Assembly: GCF_026151345.1 (NCBI RefSeq)
Contig: NZ_JAMQPR010000001.1
Coordinates: forward strand, 2,552,676 to 2,616,675
Length of the DNA: 64,000 bases
Source: Leptospira paudalimensis
Lineage (GTDB): Bacteria; Spirochaetota; Leptospiria; Leptospirales; Leptospiraceae
Reading direction: 5' to 3'
Positions 55,801-64,000 of this stretch are shown here, one piece after another; the stretch's first letter is position 1, and every line of letters begins with the position of its first letter. The position numbers and the translations under genes are program-made. A model generated the notes under the pieces. The model saw only the letters and a program-made list of their open reading frames with translations, searched no databases and had not been told where the DNA came from.

Positions 55801-58800
55801 GGACTCAAATTGGGTAAACACAAATCTAATTCTTGTTTTTCACTACATTTTGTATGAACAATTTTCCCATCCTTCCAATAGAAAGTATGGATATTATCTC
55901 CAAATTGGTAAATTCCATTCCAATCAGGGAAATAGGATTCGCTGACAGGTCGTCTAGGTTCAAAAAAGGCAGTTCGTTCGGGAGACACAGATTTTAGTTT
56001 ACCAATGATTGAGCCTAATTTAGTCGATTCTTCATTTTCTTGTTTTATGAATGGTTTAATATCTTCGCGTTTGATTGTTTTTTCAACGATTTGATTGGTT
56101 ACTTTTTTATAACCTTTATACCATCGCAAAAGATCTTGGTAATTTAAATTGAGTTTAGAATCCTCAAACTCAAATTGTGCAGAAATCAGATCTCTAAAAA
56201 TTTCCAAACTTCTGTAATTTTCCCAAAGATTTACCATTGGACTTATTTCAGAATTCTTCAAATGAATCTCTGAAAATGTTTCAATGAAATTTTCCAATCT
56301 ATTTTTAGGAGTGAACATTCTGACTGACAAGTTTGTTTGGTAAGACTGTACTGCTTCTTTTAAATATGGATCTGAGGTAGAGGGATTTTGCGAAATTTTA
56401 GTTTGCCACTTAGTTCGCATCACATTCGACCAAAACTTTTCTTCATCCAACCGAAATTCAAATGCCAACTCAGCTGTTTCTTTCCATTTTTTCTCAGCCA
56501 TGATTTGGTCACCTAACATCATGTAAACTGAATATAGGTTTAATAAAACTCGTACTCTTGTTTGTCTCGAAATGGGATCACTCACCAATCCAATTAATTT
56601 TGGATCAACGAGTCCTGGATTTTCTAATAAGGGAATCGCTTCTGCTAATTGTGGGATATATTCTTTTCCTTCTCTCACATTTTGAAGAGCTAAATAATAC
56701 AATCCAAGTCCATAGTATAAATCAAAATTTGGATTTATGATTCGGAAATTAATTTCACAGGTTTCTTTTGCCTGTTTACACTTTTTTAACTCTCTGTTTT
56801 TCCAAGAATTAAGGTCTTCGAAATAGGATTTCAAAGTATTTTTCTTATATTGTTCAGAAAGGTGATCTGTTTCTTGCACAACAAAAGCAGAATGACTATA
56901 ATTATGAAAAACACGGTCTAAATCCTTATTGGATGCAGATTCGAGTAATTTATCAACTAACTCACGGTAACGATCATTTGCTTCAATTGGTAAATTACTT
57001 CTTTGGTATATTTGTGCTTCGACTTGTCTTGATTTTGCTAAGATATTTTTCCCGATGATGGTTCCATCTAAACCTTTCGAGGTAATTAACTTATTCCTAA
57101 TTTGGATTTCATTTAGAGCGGAAACATATTCTTCTTGTTCAATATGGTTTTCGATCCGAACACCAAGGGTTAATAAGTATTTGAAGTCATTTGGAAATTC
57201 ACCGGGGAAACGACCGTCTCCAATCACTCGCACGTTATCCCCTAAAAATAGATTCCAAGGACTCCATTTTTTCCACCTAGCATAAAGGGATACATTAGTT
57301 GATTTATATTCCGATTCTGCCAATTGTAACATCTGATAAGAATCCCTAAATCTTCCACTTTTCTGAAAGGCAATTGCGAGATAATTGGCTAGGTTAATAG
57401 GGCTTATGAATTTTACATCTTTGTTATAAGCAATGGCTGTTTGAAATGAGACAATCGAATCTTCAAAGAGACCAAACTCCAATTCAGACAAACCACGTAA
57501 CGCAAATAGTAATGCTAATTTGGATCGTATTGCGTTCAGTTGTGCTTGTGTGATTGAATTTGGTTCTTGGGCATACTGGTTTACATATTGAAAATATTCA
57601 TTTTTAAAATAAATATCAATAGATTTTGAAAATTGTTCAGATGCCTTTTTATACTGACCCTGGTAGATCAAGGATTTACCATAATTAAAACGATAGATTG
57701 CTTCTTGTTTATAACCATCAAATTGGTTTTTGGAAGACAATGCAGAAGAACTCTCTTCCACATTCCGATAACTCTCATTTGCCTTTGGATAGTTGTTTAA
57801 TAAAAAATAATTATTCCCTAAATTTAGATTTAAATCCGATATCACTTTTTTATTTGCATAATCATCCCCAAGGAACACTAATATTTGATTATATAACTCA
57901 ATATTAGCTTCTAAATTCTTATCAGGAAAATATTTCTTGTATAAACTTTCATAAACCTCAAAATCAACATTCCCTGAATTTGGATCCTTTTGCAATTTCA
58001 TCAAATCTACATATTGATATAACCAACCAAGCAATTGGTAAGCATCATAATGAGTAGGATCTGCATAAATGATCCAACGTAATTCTAATTCCGCACGTTT
58101 GAAATTTTCTAATATTTCTGCTTTTCGCACGTCAGTCATCGTGCCAGTAGAATAATAATACGATTCATACGTTACATATTTATTAATTAGATAATAAGAA
58201 TAACCATAAAGTGTAGCTAAATCTAAATATGGCCTTGCTCGTGGAACTGCTTGTTTATAATACAACTCTGTCCAATTGAGAGCTTTCCCAGATAGAACTT
58301 CAATTTTTTCAAAATCTTTTATATTTACAATGTTTCTGACAAGCTCCCTATCAGTAACAATCGAAGTGATATTTGCCAAATTCCCAATGACATTGAGTTT
58401 ATCTTTACTCAAAATATTGATTTGATTGAGTAGGGCCCGTTCTTCTTCCTCTCGAATTTTTTTACCGTAACTAAAAATGGTATCTACCATCTTCCGTTGG
58501 TAATAAATTGCATATTCTTTGTATAAGGAATCTAAATATAAATTTCTAGTTTTGACTAGAAACATGTTTTGGTTATTAAAGAAATAATGAAACGAAGATT
58601 GTAATAAATCTCCAATCCTTTCAAATTCAACTGCCTTATTTTCAAAATAAAAAAATGCACTTTTGATGTCCTCAGCACCCAAATCAACACCAAGTAATGG
58701 ATCAAAAAACTCTAAATAGATTTTTAAGTTTCGTAGTGCATCGGAAGTATTTCCAGCTGCTTTTTGATTATAGTATTTTAGCAAGTTGGCACGCAACAAA

Positions 58801-60788
58801 ATTGGGTTTTTGTAGTCCGCCATATAACTTCTAGTTTCAAAAACTGATGGTTTTCCTGGTGGTTCTAAATCGATTTGAAGTGGAATTGGTATAATGGAGT
58901 CGAGTGTAAGATTCGATTCATTGTATCGCCTTAAATCAGAAAGTGCTTTTGCCTTAATGTACAAAAGTGTATGCCTGAATACATTTTGTTTCACACTTTC
59001 CTTCGAATCCAAAATGGAATTTACATAAGAAAGTACAACTTCACTATTTTTGTTATCAGAAATTTTAGAGATAACATCTTCTAAAAGGTAACGAAGGTCC
59101 CTTTTACGATCATTTGAAAAACTATGATTCAGATCACTCAGATAAAGGAACTTTTCTTTTTCCCAAGTATCAATCATTTCCTCATAAAGATTGGATAGTT
59201 GGTAGGTGTTTGGATTAAAATCGAAACCACCTAACCTTCTTTTGATTTCATCAATTTGATGGTAACTTGGATAAGATTGGTAAATTTTGAATAATATATC
59301 TTTTGCGTTCGTTATTTGTTTTTCATTTTCTAAAGAATCAGCATAAAGATGATAAAGCATTGCTTCACCATCTGGTGGGAATTTTGATCCAGAGGATTGA
59401 CGTATTTCCGTTAGTAAATTAAAATTCGAACGAGTTTGTTTCGCCTCATTCCATTTGATAAGGATGATAGCGAATATATTCTTATCTAATTCTACTTTTC
59501 TTTTGTATTCGCGAATCAATTGGAAAGCTTCTTCGTTTTTACCAATGCGTTTTAAGGTTGCATATTTTAGTAAAGAAACTTGCGCCTCATAGATTGGATA
59601 TAAAGGATCTTCCGAATAAAATAATTCTACTGAGTCTAATGCCAAGAAGTAAGATTCAATACTTTGACCAGGAGCCAGAACTTTGGAATATTGGTATTGT
59701 TCTTTTATATTCGGTTGTTTCGGGATGGAGCCGTTTTCTGGTATAAAATAGATATTGATGGCATTAAAATATGATGCAGAAAATAATATAGACCCACCAT
59801 TAAAATTTGAATATCGTACATCAAAATTTGATGTTTCTCCCGAAGATAATACTCGTTCTTCACCAGTTGTTAAATTTTTCTTAACAAGTAAACTGTGGTC
59901 TCGTTCATCTAAGCGCCCATTTCCATTTGTATCTTTTCGGATAGATGAGAAATATAAATTTTTTGATCGGTTATCAATGGTAGGTGAAAAGTCGAGGTAT
60001 TGATCGTTTGTGATTCGTTTGGTGTTTCCATCTGCTAATTGAATTTGGTAAATCTCACCAAATTTGTTCTCGTGATAAGAAACAACTAGAACCGATTGTC
60101 CGTCAGAAGAAACATAAGGTGAGGTTACCCCCATCGAAGTGATTTGTTTGATTTGAGTTGGTTTATCCAATTGAATGGAACATAAATTCGGTAACCCAGG
60201 AGTGAATCGATCTGAAATGAAATAAATTGTTTTACCATCAGGGGACCATACAGGATCGGTATCGATGATTCCTTTATGGTATTCACCTTTTTGATTCGGT
60301 ATATTTGTTAAATTAATAAACTCATCATTAATGAATCGATGTCCTTTTAGATATTCTTGGATCCACTCTTCTGGTTCGATTTGTAATAATATCAGATCAC
60401 CTTCGGAATCAAATTCCTCTGAAACAAATACCAAGTATTTTCCATCTGGAGAGATAGCTGGTTTTGATTCAGAAAAAGGATTATCTGTGATTGGAACAAC
60501 GATTGAACTTTGTAAATCACGAAACCAAACATCAAAATTTCCCTTTTGATCAGTTGCGTAAAAAAGATACCTTCCATCCTTAGTCGTTGAGCTATATAGA
60601 TTATTCCCCCTTTGAACTGTTAGTGGGAATGGTTTTGATTGTGTTGGCGAAAAATAATTTTTTGAAATTGCAGAATAGTCAAAATTAACATTCGCATACT
60701 TTACTTTACTTTGGAATAACGCACAATTAATTGTGATTAAAATAAGTAAAAGTAAGGATGACGGGAAAACCTTATGAATTGGCTTCAT
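52848..60788 (-). CDS. Giant lipoprotein: TolB-like propeller, TPR-like solenoids and CHAT-like regions
   Basis: 2646 residues from ATG 60788, which overlaps the previous gene by ATGA; the GTG at 60803 is part of the AGGTGGGA ribosome-binding site. The signal ends I-T-I-N-C22 (lipobox). Order: TolB/WD40-like propeller (about 55-385; S-P-D-G-K-Y-L-V-F-V-S, S-P-D-G-K-T-I-Y-F-I-S-D-R) with a calcium-loop-like insertion (D-T-N-G-N-G-R-L-D); TPR-like helices (390-1590 and 1830-2330); a beta-rich region (1600-1830); and a C-terminal domain (2360-2646). The last two resemble CHAT, a caspase-like domain usually found with TPRs: V-L-H-S-G-N-Q-N-G and R-Y-W-I-G-Y-R-L-Y at the end; the catalytic Cys motif S-A-C-E-T is not present. 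Function unknown; probably an outer-membrane scaffold or transport partner. Confidence 0.8.
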   Translation of the reverse strand: MKPIHKVFPSSLLLLILITINCALFQSKVKYANVNFDYSAISKNYFSPTQSKPFPLTVQRGNNLYSSTTKDGRYLFYATDQKGNFDVWFRDLQSSIVVPITDNPFSESKPAISPDGKYLVFVSEEFDSEGDLILLQIEPEEWIQEYLKGHRFINDEFINLTNIPNQKGEYHKGIIDTDPVWSPDGKTIYFISDRFTPGLPNLCSIQLDKPTQIKQITSMGVTSPYVSSDGQSVLVVSYHENKFGEIYQIQLADGNTKRITNDQYLDFSPTIDNRSKNLYFSSIRKDTNGNGRLDERDHSLLVKKNLTTGEERVLSSGETSNFDVRYSNFNGGSILFSASYFNAINIYFIPENGSIPKQPNIKEQYQYSKVLAPGQSIESYFLALDSVELFYSEDPLYPIYEAQVSLLKYATLKRIGKNEEAFQLIREYKRKVELDKNIFAIILIKWNEAKQTRSNFNLLTEIRQSSGSKFPPDGEAMLYHLYADSLENEKQITNAKDILFKIYQSYPSYHQIDEIKRRLGGFDFNPNTYQLSNLYEEMIDTWEKEKFLYLSDLNHSFSNDRKRDLRYLLEDVISKISDNKNSEVVLSYVNSILDSKESVKQNVFRHTLLYIKAKALSDLRRYNESNLTLDSIIPIPLQIDLEPPGKPSVFETRSYMADYKNPILLRANLLKYYNQKAAGNTSDALRNLKIYLEFFDPLLGVDLGAEDIKSAFFYFENKAVEFERIGDLLQSSFHYFFNNQNMFLVKTRNLYLDSLYKEYAIYYQRKMVDTIFSYGKKIREEEERALLNQINILSKDKLNVIGNLANITSIVTDRELVRNIVNIKDFEKIEVLSGKALNWTELYYKQAVPRARPYLDLATLYGYSYYLINKYVTYESYYYSTGTMTDVRKAEILENFKRAELELRWIIYADPTHYDAYQLLGWLYQYVDLMKLQKDPNSGNVDFEVYESLYKKYFPDKNLEANIELYNQILVFLGDDYANKKVISDLNLNLGNNYFLLNNYPKANESYRNVEESSSALSSKNQFDGYKQEAIYRFNYGKSLIYQGQYKKASEQFSKSIDIYFKNEYFQYVNQYAQEPNSITQAQLNAIRSKLALLFALRGLSELEFGLFEDSIVSFQTAIAYNKDVKFISPINLANYLAIAFQKSGRFRDSYQMLQLAESEYKSTNVSLYARWKKWSPWNLFLGDNVRVIGDGRFPGEFPNDFKYLLTLGVRIENHIEQEEYVSALNEIQIRNKLITSKGLDGTIIGKNILAKSRQVEAQIYQRSNLPIEANDRYRELVDKLLESASNKDLDRVFHNYSHSAFVVQETDHLSEQYKKNTLKSYFEDLNSWKNRELKKCKQAKETCEINFRIINPNFDLYYGLGLYYLALQNVREGKEYIPQLAEAIPLLENPGLVDPKLIGLVSDPISRQTRVRVLLNLYSVYMMLGDQIMAEKKWKETAELAFEFRLDEEKFWSNVMRTKWQTKISQNPSTSDPYLKEAVQSYQTNLSVRMFTPKNRLENFIETFSEIHLKNSEISPMVNLWENYRSLEIFRDLISAQFEFEDSKLNLNYQDLLRWYKGYKKVTNQIVEKTIKREDIKPFIKQENEESTKLGSIIGKLKSVSPERTAFFEPRRPVSESYFPDWNGIYQFGDNIHTFYWKDGKIVHTKCSEKQELDLCLPNLSPTSPKIQLLGKQNKGDNLQKLIEFSKHKDRYPSVIFDRNHIQLFSERNERRFKWVTVYGEKQERKKDTHIRAVPNGNLGILLSDTDYLVSKENLDRQTSLFGDELSQVLPLRELFQGSGSEISIVGFNQSNFKTESQWNKIGLIYEILRTKRIQNIVSFREDKNPDFTPSKLEQYVKKENQVFIGNWKPFSISSESLIETAKSFIDLGYQNEKSKELNEAYENYYTASTLLDEGSPLLPSLELRLARLRAEIFSNIPKRSIFRPLWRKYKDLPFQNQVRYEYLVSCFSAKEKEDCGYKSSDFIGEERDTYLGALEFYSQLRSGKLKDFNSKDELRRKVEKEEDPFLQAYRLGSLYIQNYMFVEADDQTKKLAKLVKTSKEKNVLKNRLLEIYFHKAFVFGDKEIYLTNLTSTSAYNYGFKKDWKLFDEKILSRDFTKFGYSDSIYDTYRLRLYTTWKEQLQTGYSEILSLTPEYLTNGQSVLTKLSHLNRTLFFHMILRSIPFQKNQEVNSLFELLLQMEQNEGRTYRSLFFQLELAKALYLRGDWELAEQLVTKIQKTHSEVGEGNVFWVTKWSDFLWKRDYLRNQSKIEVRSVNLFSKVYESALSKKPEEYLSLLNDFNRRNRNEFISPELKTEYEFLFYFLLQKCLEKNNSESFFDLAIAREIFRYTSERFSNQDLYLKHLPNFELYAERLKKKMVANQEFHGIFDLGRKTYLLSFAQGKSLGRELFPDNKLLYRELVRYFRSSESGNQEVILRESLADKYRTNLRLNQKNRHYLFASGIHSVVPFVIPDTEYYSVSSVSDFLTNPSLKYKDISPKNPKVTTLGFRNSLENEISAGLVQWETNGVKEIESPYKVDFSELGWCSLNYLCLDSHPLMDTKSKSSQTAIVYANQKIGPSLQFTNDFSGIAYYLGQQNKGLFVLHSGNQNGVHNLYFIRQFLANEELEKPLHIRLIDGKNAAKSYSIDDRYWIGYRLYTSAMIED

Positions 60789-61360
60789 TGGTATTTTTCC
60801 CACCTTCCTGAAACTGTCTCATAATATTCACCAATCGAGACTGTTTTATAATACTCCTCTACTAACGACTGTTTAATTTTAGACAATTCGTCTTCTTTTT
60901 TTCCTTTTTTCTTTTGAGTAATAAGTTCTTTCTCCATGATGAACTTACGTGATTCATTTAGAAAAAGTATCACGTCCTCTACTCTCTTTTTTTTAGCAGG
61001 AAGTTCATAATTGGCATATGTTGGAAGAGAAGGTGCAAGTGGATTAAATTTTACATAACCTTGAGGTGTTTCACCCAGAATGCCATGTGTTTTATATTTT
61101 TTGATTTCAGGAGAAAGGTAATTCAATCGAATTCGATGGGCTCGTATTTCTGGATCCGAATCTTCTTTTGCTAATTTTTCCTGATTATTCTGGCCATTGG
61201 TTGAAGATTGAATTGAACCAATCATCCAACCTTCTTTCTCTAATTCTCTATCCTCACCTACCATTTGTTTTTCGGCAGCTGTTTGTGCATTGGTGATTGT
61301 AATCGGAGGTACTTTTAGGCTACAACCCATGAGTAAAAATGATAATAGAATTCGTTTCAT
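60785..61360 (-). CDS. YdbL/DUF1318-family lipoprotein
   Basis: 191 residues. Signal ends F-L-L-M-G-C (lipobox). The C-terminal half is a YdbL/DUF1318 domain: G-I-L-G-E-T-P-Q-G-Y-V, F-L-N-E-S-R-K-F-I and G-E-Y-Y-E-T-V-S-G-R-W-E. In E. coli YdbL is encoded with YdbH and YnbE, which form an intermembrane bridge for phospholipid transport. Here the YdbL domain is membrane-anchored, with about 80 extra residues at the N-terminus. GAGG before the ATG is a ribosome-binding site. It lies between an AsmA-like gene and the giant gene. Confidence 0.85.
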   Translation of the reverse strand: MKRILLSFLLMGCSLKVPPITITNAQTAAEKQMVGEDRELEKEGWMIGSIQSSTNGQNNQEKLAKEDSDPEIRAHRIRLNYLSPEIKKYKTHGILGETPQGYVKFNPLAPSLPTYANYELPAKKKRVEDVILFLNESRKFIMEKELITQKKKGKKEDELSKIKQSLVEEYYKTVSIGEYYETVSGRWEKYQ

Positions 61361-61367
61361 ACAAACC

Positions 61368-64000
61368 TCACTCTTGGTATGTTTGGATCTCGTTTTGTGC
61401 TCGTTTCAAAAAATTTGCAAGAGGCATTCTCTGTTGAGAAATTTTGCCATCTTCTAGTTTCATGATCAATGATAAGAGAGAACGATCAAAATACACATCT
61501 GCATAAACAAGTCCTCTCGATAATGATACATCGATTTTACTGATGGGATAACTGTCCGTAATACGATCGATAAAGAAGTTTTGAGCTGAAATTACGTTTA
61601 GTGCACTTTTACCAAAGTCACGACCAATTTGGAAAATTGAAAAAAACAAATCTAAATTTGCAATGGGTTCACTTAAATCTCTAACCTTTATGTTTAAATC
61701 TGCCTTTAATTTTCCATCATCAATTTTATCTCGCACTTTCGGTGCCATGAGTTGTTTTAAATCAATATCTCTAATGAGTAAATTCCCTCTAAACTCCATG
61801 TTTTTAGGATCTAAATTCCCTAAATTAAAAACTAAATTTTTGCCGAGAATGATTCCATCCATAGAAAAGGATTTTAAGGATTCAATATTGGCAAAATTCT
61901 CTTTGTATTCGATAAATGCACTAAACCCTGGTGAATCTTTTTGTTTTTTCACATATTCAAAAGGTAAGTTGGGGATATTTGGATGAGTTCCAATCACTTT
62001 GCCAATTGTTACATTGGGAGTATTGAATCGTCCGTAATTTTTTATGAAGATTGACTTATCTCCAATGATTAAACTTTCATCTGGTTTGAAGGCTAAATTA
62101 TGTTGGATCGGAATTTTAGCATTTATCTCTTCGATTAAATATGCCTTACAGGAATCCCCTGGACATTTTTGATTGTTGTAAGATAAAGAAGGTAATTTTG
62201 AGTAAAACTCTCCATTGATATCATAATCATTTATTTTTAAATTTAATCCTAAATCACCATGAACTGAAATTCCTTTTGCCAGATATTGTTTAGATGGAGA
62301 AACCACAGAGAGATTCCAATCTAAATTGCCAAAATACGGACCTAACGGTGGTTTTGGTTTATCTAGTTTAACCAACTTTCCACTTAATGAAGTTTTTAAA
62401 ACTCCAGAAAATGCATTCACCTTCATTTGTTTGATTAGGATTTCATTTGAATTTGCACCATTGATAGTGAGATCTGCTGTAAGTTTCAAATCGTTCATTT
62501 CTAAACCAGGTAAATCTGCAGAAACATTGGCATTTATGTGTTTTGAACCTGGGCCTTGCACATAACTAGCGTTCAATTTAATTTTTGGTTGTTGGCCAAG
62601 TAAATTTTGAATCGGAGATATTTTTTCTTTTAAAACGAGTGGTAAAACCAACAATAAGTTGGGAGTATTTAGTTTTAAATCGAGAGGTGAAACCTGAGCG
62701 TTCAATGTTTCTCCTGGTTTCACATTCCCTTTTAATTGAATTTCAATGGCTTTATTTCCGGTGAGTGTCCTTTGGTCTAGTGTAAGGTTTTGGATTTGAA
62801 TTTCTTTGATTCCAAATGGCCTATCAAAAAGCAAGTTCGTGTTAATGTCTAAGTTCAAGTGGGATGCAGGTGACCTGGAACGATCGATTTGGTACCGAAA
62901 TCCATCAATCGTAACATTCGAATTTACGTGAATGTTCGCAAAAGAATCTCCAGTAGATTGTAATGCTAATTTGACTTTTCCGGCAATCCCCTGTGAATAT
63001 TCAGCAATTTGTAATTTTTCGAGGGATGCTAATACATGAAATCCAGAAGACTGTGAATACTCACCTGATAAACGAATCTCTGATTGGTTATAATTGATCT
63101 GCGATGGTAAAATTGTAAGGGATTTTAGTTTTGGGAAGGGAATTTCAGTCGTAGGTCCTTTCATTGATCCAAAATCTAAATTTGCAGTTACATCTAAATT
63201 GGTTGTATCAAGTGCATGAGTTTTTTGATTTCCTATTTTTACGTACACTTTGTTCGCTAGAAGTTTGAGATTTGCTTTTGTTTGGTTCCAATTTCCATGT
63301 ATTCCAGTACCTGCCAAAGAAAGATCTCCCGAAACCTTCATTGGCGGAATGATACCTTCTAATTGGTTTAATGAAAATTGTAGATCATTTAACTTTAATT
63401 CAGAAGCATCCACATCCACATTTACCTCCGGTGTATCTGTGGAAAGTTTTGAGATGACACCTCCTAGTTTGAGCCAGGTTTGTCCGATCACACGTAAGTC
63501 AAATTGTTGGATTTTTAAAACGTCTTCTTTGGGATCAAAATGAATGTCCGATAGAAGTCTGATTCCTGTTTGGACTTGTTTCCCTCTGACATCTAAATTT
63601 AAATTGTCCTTCCCGATATCTGTTGCGAACAAAAACAACTCAGGTGATTCCGTTCGATCCCATTCAAATCGAAGTGACATTGGTAAGGTTTCTTTCCAAT
63701 TCAATTGATTCGATTTAAATTCTATCGATAATGGTCGTTCTGAATTCAGATGAACCATTACTTCATCTAACTGATTTAAGGCGTCTACATTCAATGGGAT
63801 CGATGTGAATCGATTGGTGATGAGTTTGGTTTGGAAGTCAAAATTCTGTATGGAAGCATATTGGATATTGCCTGATTCCCGAATGTATTGGAGTGATACT
63901 CCTTGTAAGTTCAAATGAGCAGTTAACTGCAATGGAAGATAGGTATTAATTTCAGTAAGTGGCGGACCAATTTCTTTTTTTGGTTTTTCTTCCTGTTTTG
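61368..64000 (-). CDS. AsmA/YdbH-like intermembrane transport protein (5' end outside window)
   Basis: The frame is open without a stop through the right edge, so the protein is longer than the 877 codons visible; TTG 63932 is merely an internal codon. The sequence is a run of alternating beta strands (e.g. L-N-L-D-V-R-G-K-Q-V-Q-T-G-I, I-K-L-N-A-S-Y-V) ending in a short amphipathic tail, typical of the AsmA superfamily (TamB, YhdP, YdbH), whose members form a hydrophobic groove across the periplasm. The following YdbL gene makes a YdbH-type role the best guess. The N-terminal membrane helix would lie outside the window. Confidence 0.8.
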   Translation of the reverse strand, partial: KQEEKPKKEIGPPLTEINTYLPLQLTAHLNLQGVSLQYIRESGNIQYASIQNFDFQTKLITNRFTSIPLNVDALNQLDEVMVHLNSERPLSIEFKSNQLNWKETLPMSLRFEWDRTESPELFLFATDIGKDNLNLDVRGKQVQTGIRLLSDIHFDPKEDVLKIQQFDLRVIGQTWLKLGGVISKLSTDTPEVNVDVDASELKLNDLQFSLNQLEGIIPPMKVSGDLSLAGTGIHGNWNQTKANLKLLANKVYVKIGNQKTHALDTTNLDVTANLDFGSMKGPTTEIPFPKLKSLTILPSQINYNQSEIRLSGEYSQSSGFHVLASLEKLQIAEYSQGIAGKVKLALQSTGDSFANIHVNSNVTIDGFRYQIDRSRSPASHLNLDINTNLLFDRPFGIKEIQIQNLTLDQRTLTGNKAIEIQLKGNVKPGETLNAQVSPLDLKLNTPNLLLVLPLVLKEKISPIQNLLGQQPKIKLNASYVQGPGSKHINANVSADLPGLEMNDLKLTADLTINGANSNEILIKQMKVNAFSGVLKTSLSGKLVKLDKPKPPLGPYFGNLDWNLSVVSPSKQYLAKGISVHGDLGLNLKINDYDINGEFYSKLPSLSYNNQKCPGDSCKAYLIEEINAKIPIQHNLAFKPDESLIIGDKSIFIKNYGRFNTPNVTIGKVIGTHPNIPNLPFEYVKKQKDSPGFSAFIEYKENFANIESLKSFSMDGIILGKNLVFNLGNLDPKNMEFRGNLLIRDIDLKQLMAPKVRDKIDDGKLKADLNIKVRDLSEPIANLDLFFSIFQIGRDFGKSALNVISAQNFFIDRITDSYPISKIDVSLSRGLVYADVYFDRSLLSLIMKLEDGKISQQRMPLANFLKRAQNEIQTYQE

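Noticed and set aside
63930..63932. TTG as the start of the AsmA-like gene
   Set aside because: The frame continues without a stop to the window edge and the upstream codons read as the same kind of protein, so the gene is truncated by the window.

Overview
The window is a compact, single-contig stretch of chromosome from a spirochaete, almost certainly Leptospira and plausibly the saprophytic L. biflexa clade. Reasons: moderate AT-richness, FlbB (a spirochaetal flagellar collar protein) encoded after FliJ, a MurA with Asp in place of the catalytic Cys, lipid A synthesis (LpxK), many short-signal lipoproteins, and a large sensory repertoire (SpoIIE-type phosphatases, hybrid kinases, a che operon). 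The species is an inference from gene content. No rRNA, tRNA, CRISPR array, insertion sequence or phage gene was seen, and no stretch longer than 300 bases lacks a gene; the largest gap is 25842-26116.

Layout. 1-5543: a truncated membrane protein, murA with a polyferredoxin, a small zinc-finger-like protein with its own promoter and terminator, a lipoprotein and fliI. 5545-10023: a giant sensor kinase/receiver/phosphatase on the minus strand lies between fliI and fliJ-flbB. 10064-17826 (minus): one co-directional run flhF-flhG-membrane protein-fliA-fapA-small protein-SwrB-like protein-remA-gmk, which links flagellar placement, the motility sigma factor and a RemA-type regulator. 18008-25841: a split MnmC pair for tRNA wobble modification, lpxK, hisE, a secreted thioredoxin/TPR protein, then ugd-wzt-wzm for UDP-glucuronate supply and polysaccharide export. 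26117-37711: envelope proteins (two possible outer-membrane proteins, lipoproteins, a HExxH metalloprotease-like lipoprotein) together with a response regulator, glycogen phosphorylase, DUF192, enoyl-CoA hydratase and a membrane SpoIIE phosphatase.

37809-47505: a tight chemotaxis operon, mcp-cheW-cheA-cheB-(degenerate receiver/ATPase)-cheY-cheY-(PAS sensor kinase). Its CheA appears to lack a folded P2 domain and instead carries five copies of a [DEA]-E-[FY]-G-[IL]-F motif about 15 residues apart. 47495-51762 (minus): degP-like protease, aminotransferase, murI, purM. 51832-52851: a PF10023-type aminopeptidase lipoprotein.

52848-64000 (minus): the most unusual locus. An AsmA-like protein (partial at the right edge), a YdbL/DUF1318 lipoprotein and a lipoprotein of about 2646 residues are encoded back to back. 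The giant has a TolB-like propeller, long TPR-like solenoids and two regions resembling degenerate CHAT (caspase-like) domains. By analogy with E. coli YdbH-YnbE-YdbL this may be an envelope-spanning lipid-transport or envelope-homeostasis system with a previously undescribed giant accessory; this is the best candidate for a new system in the window.
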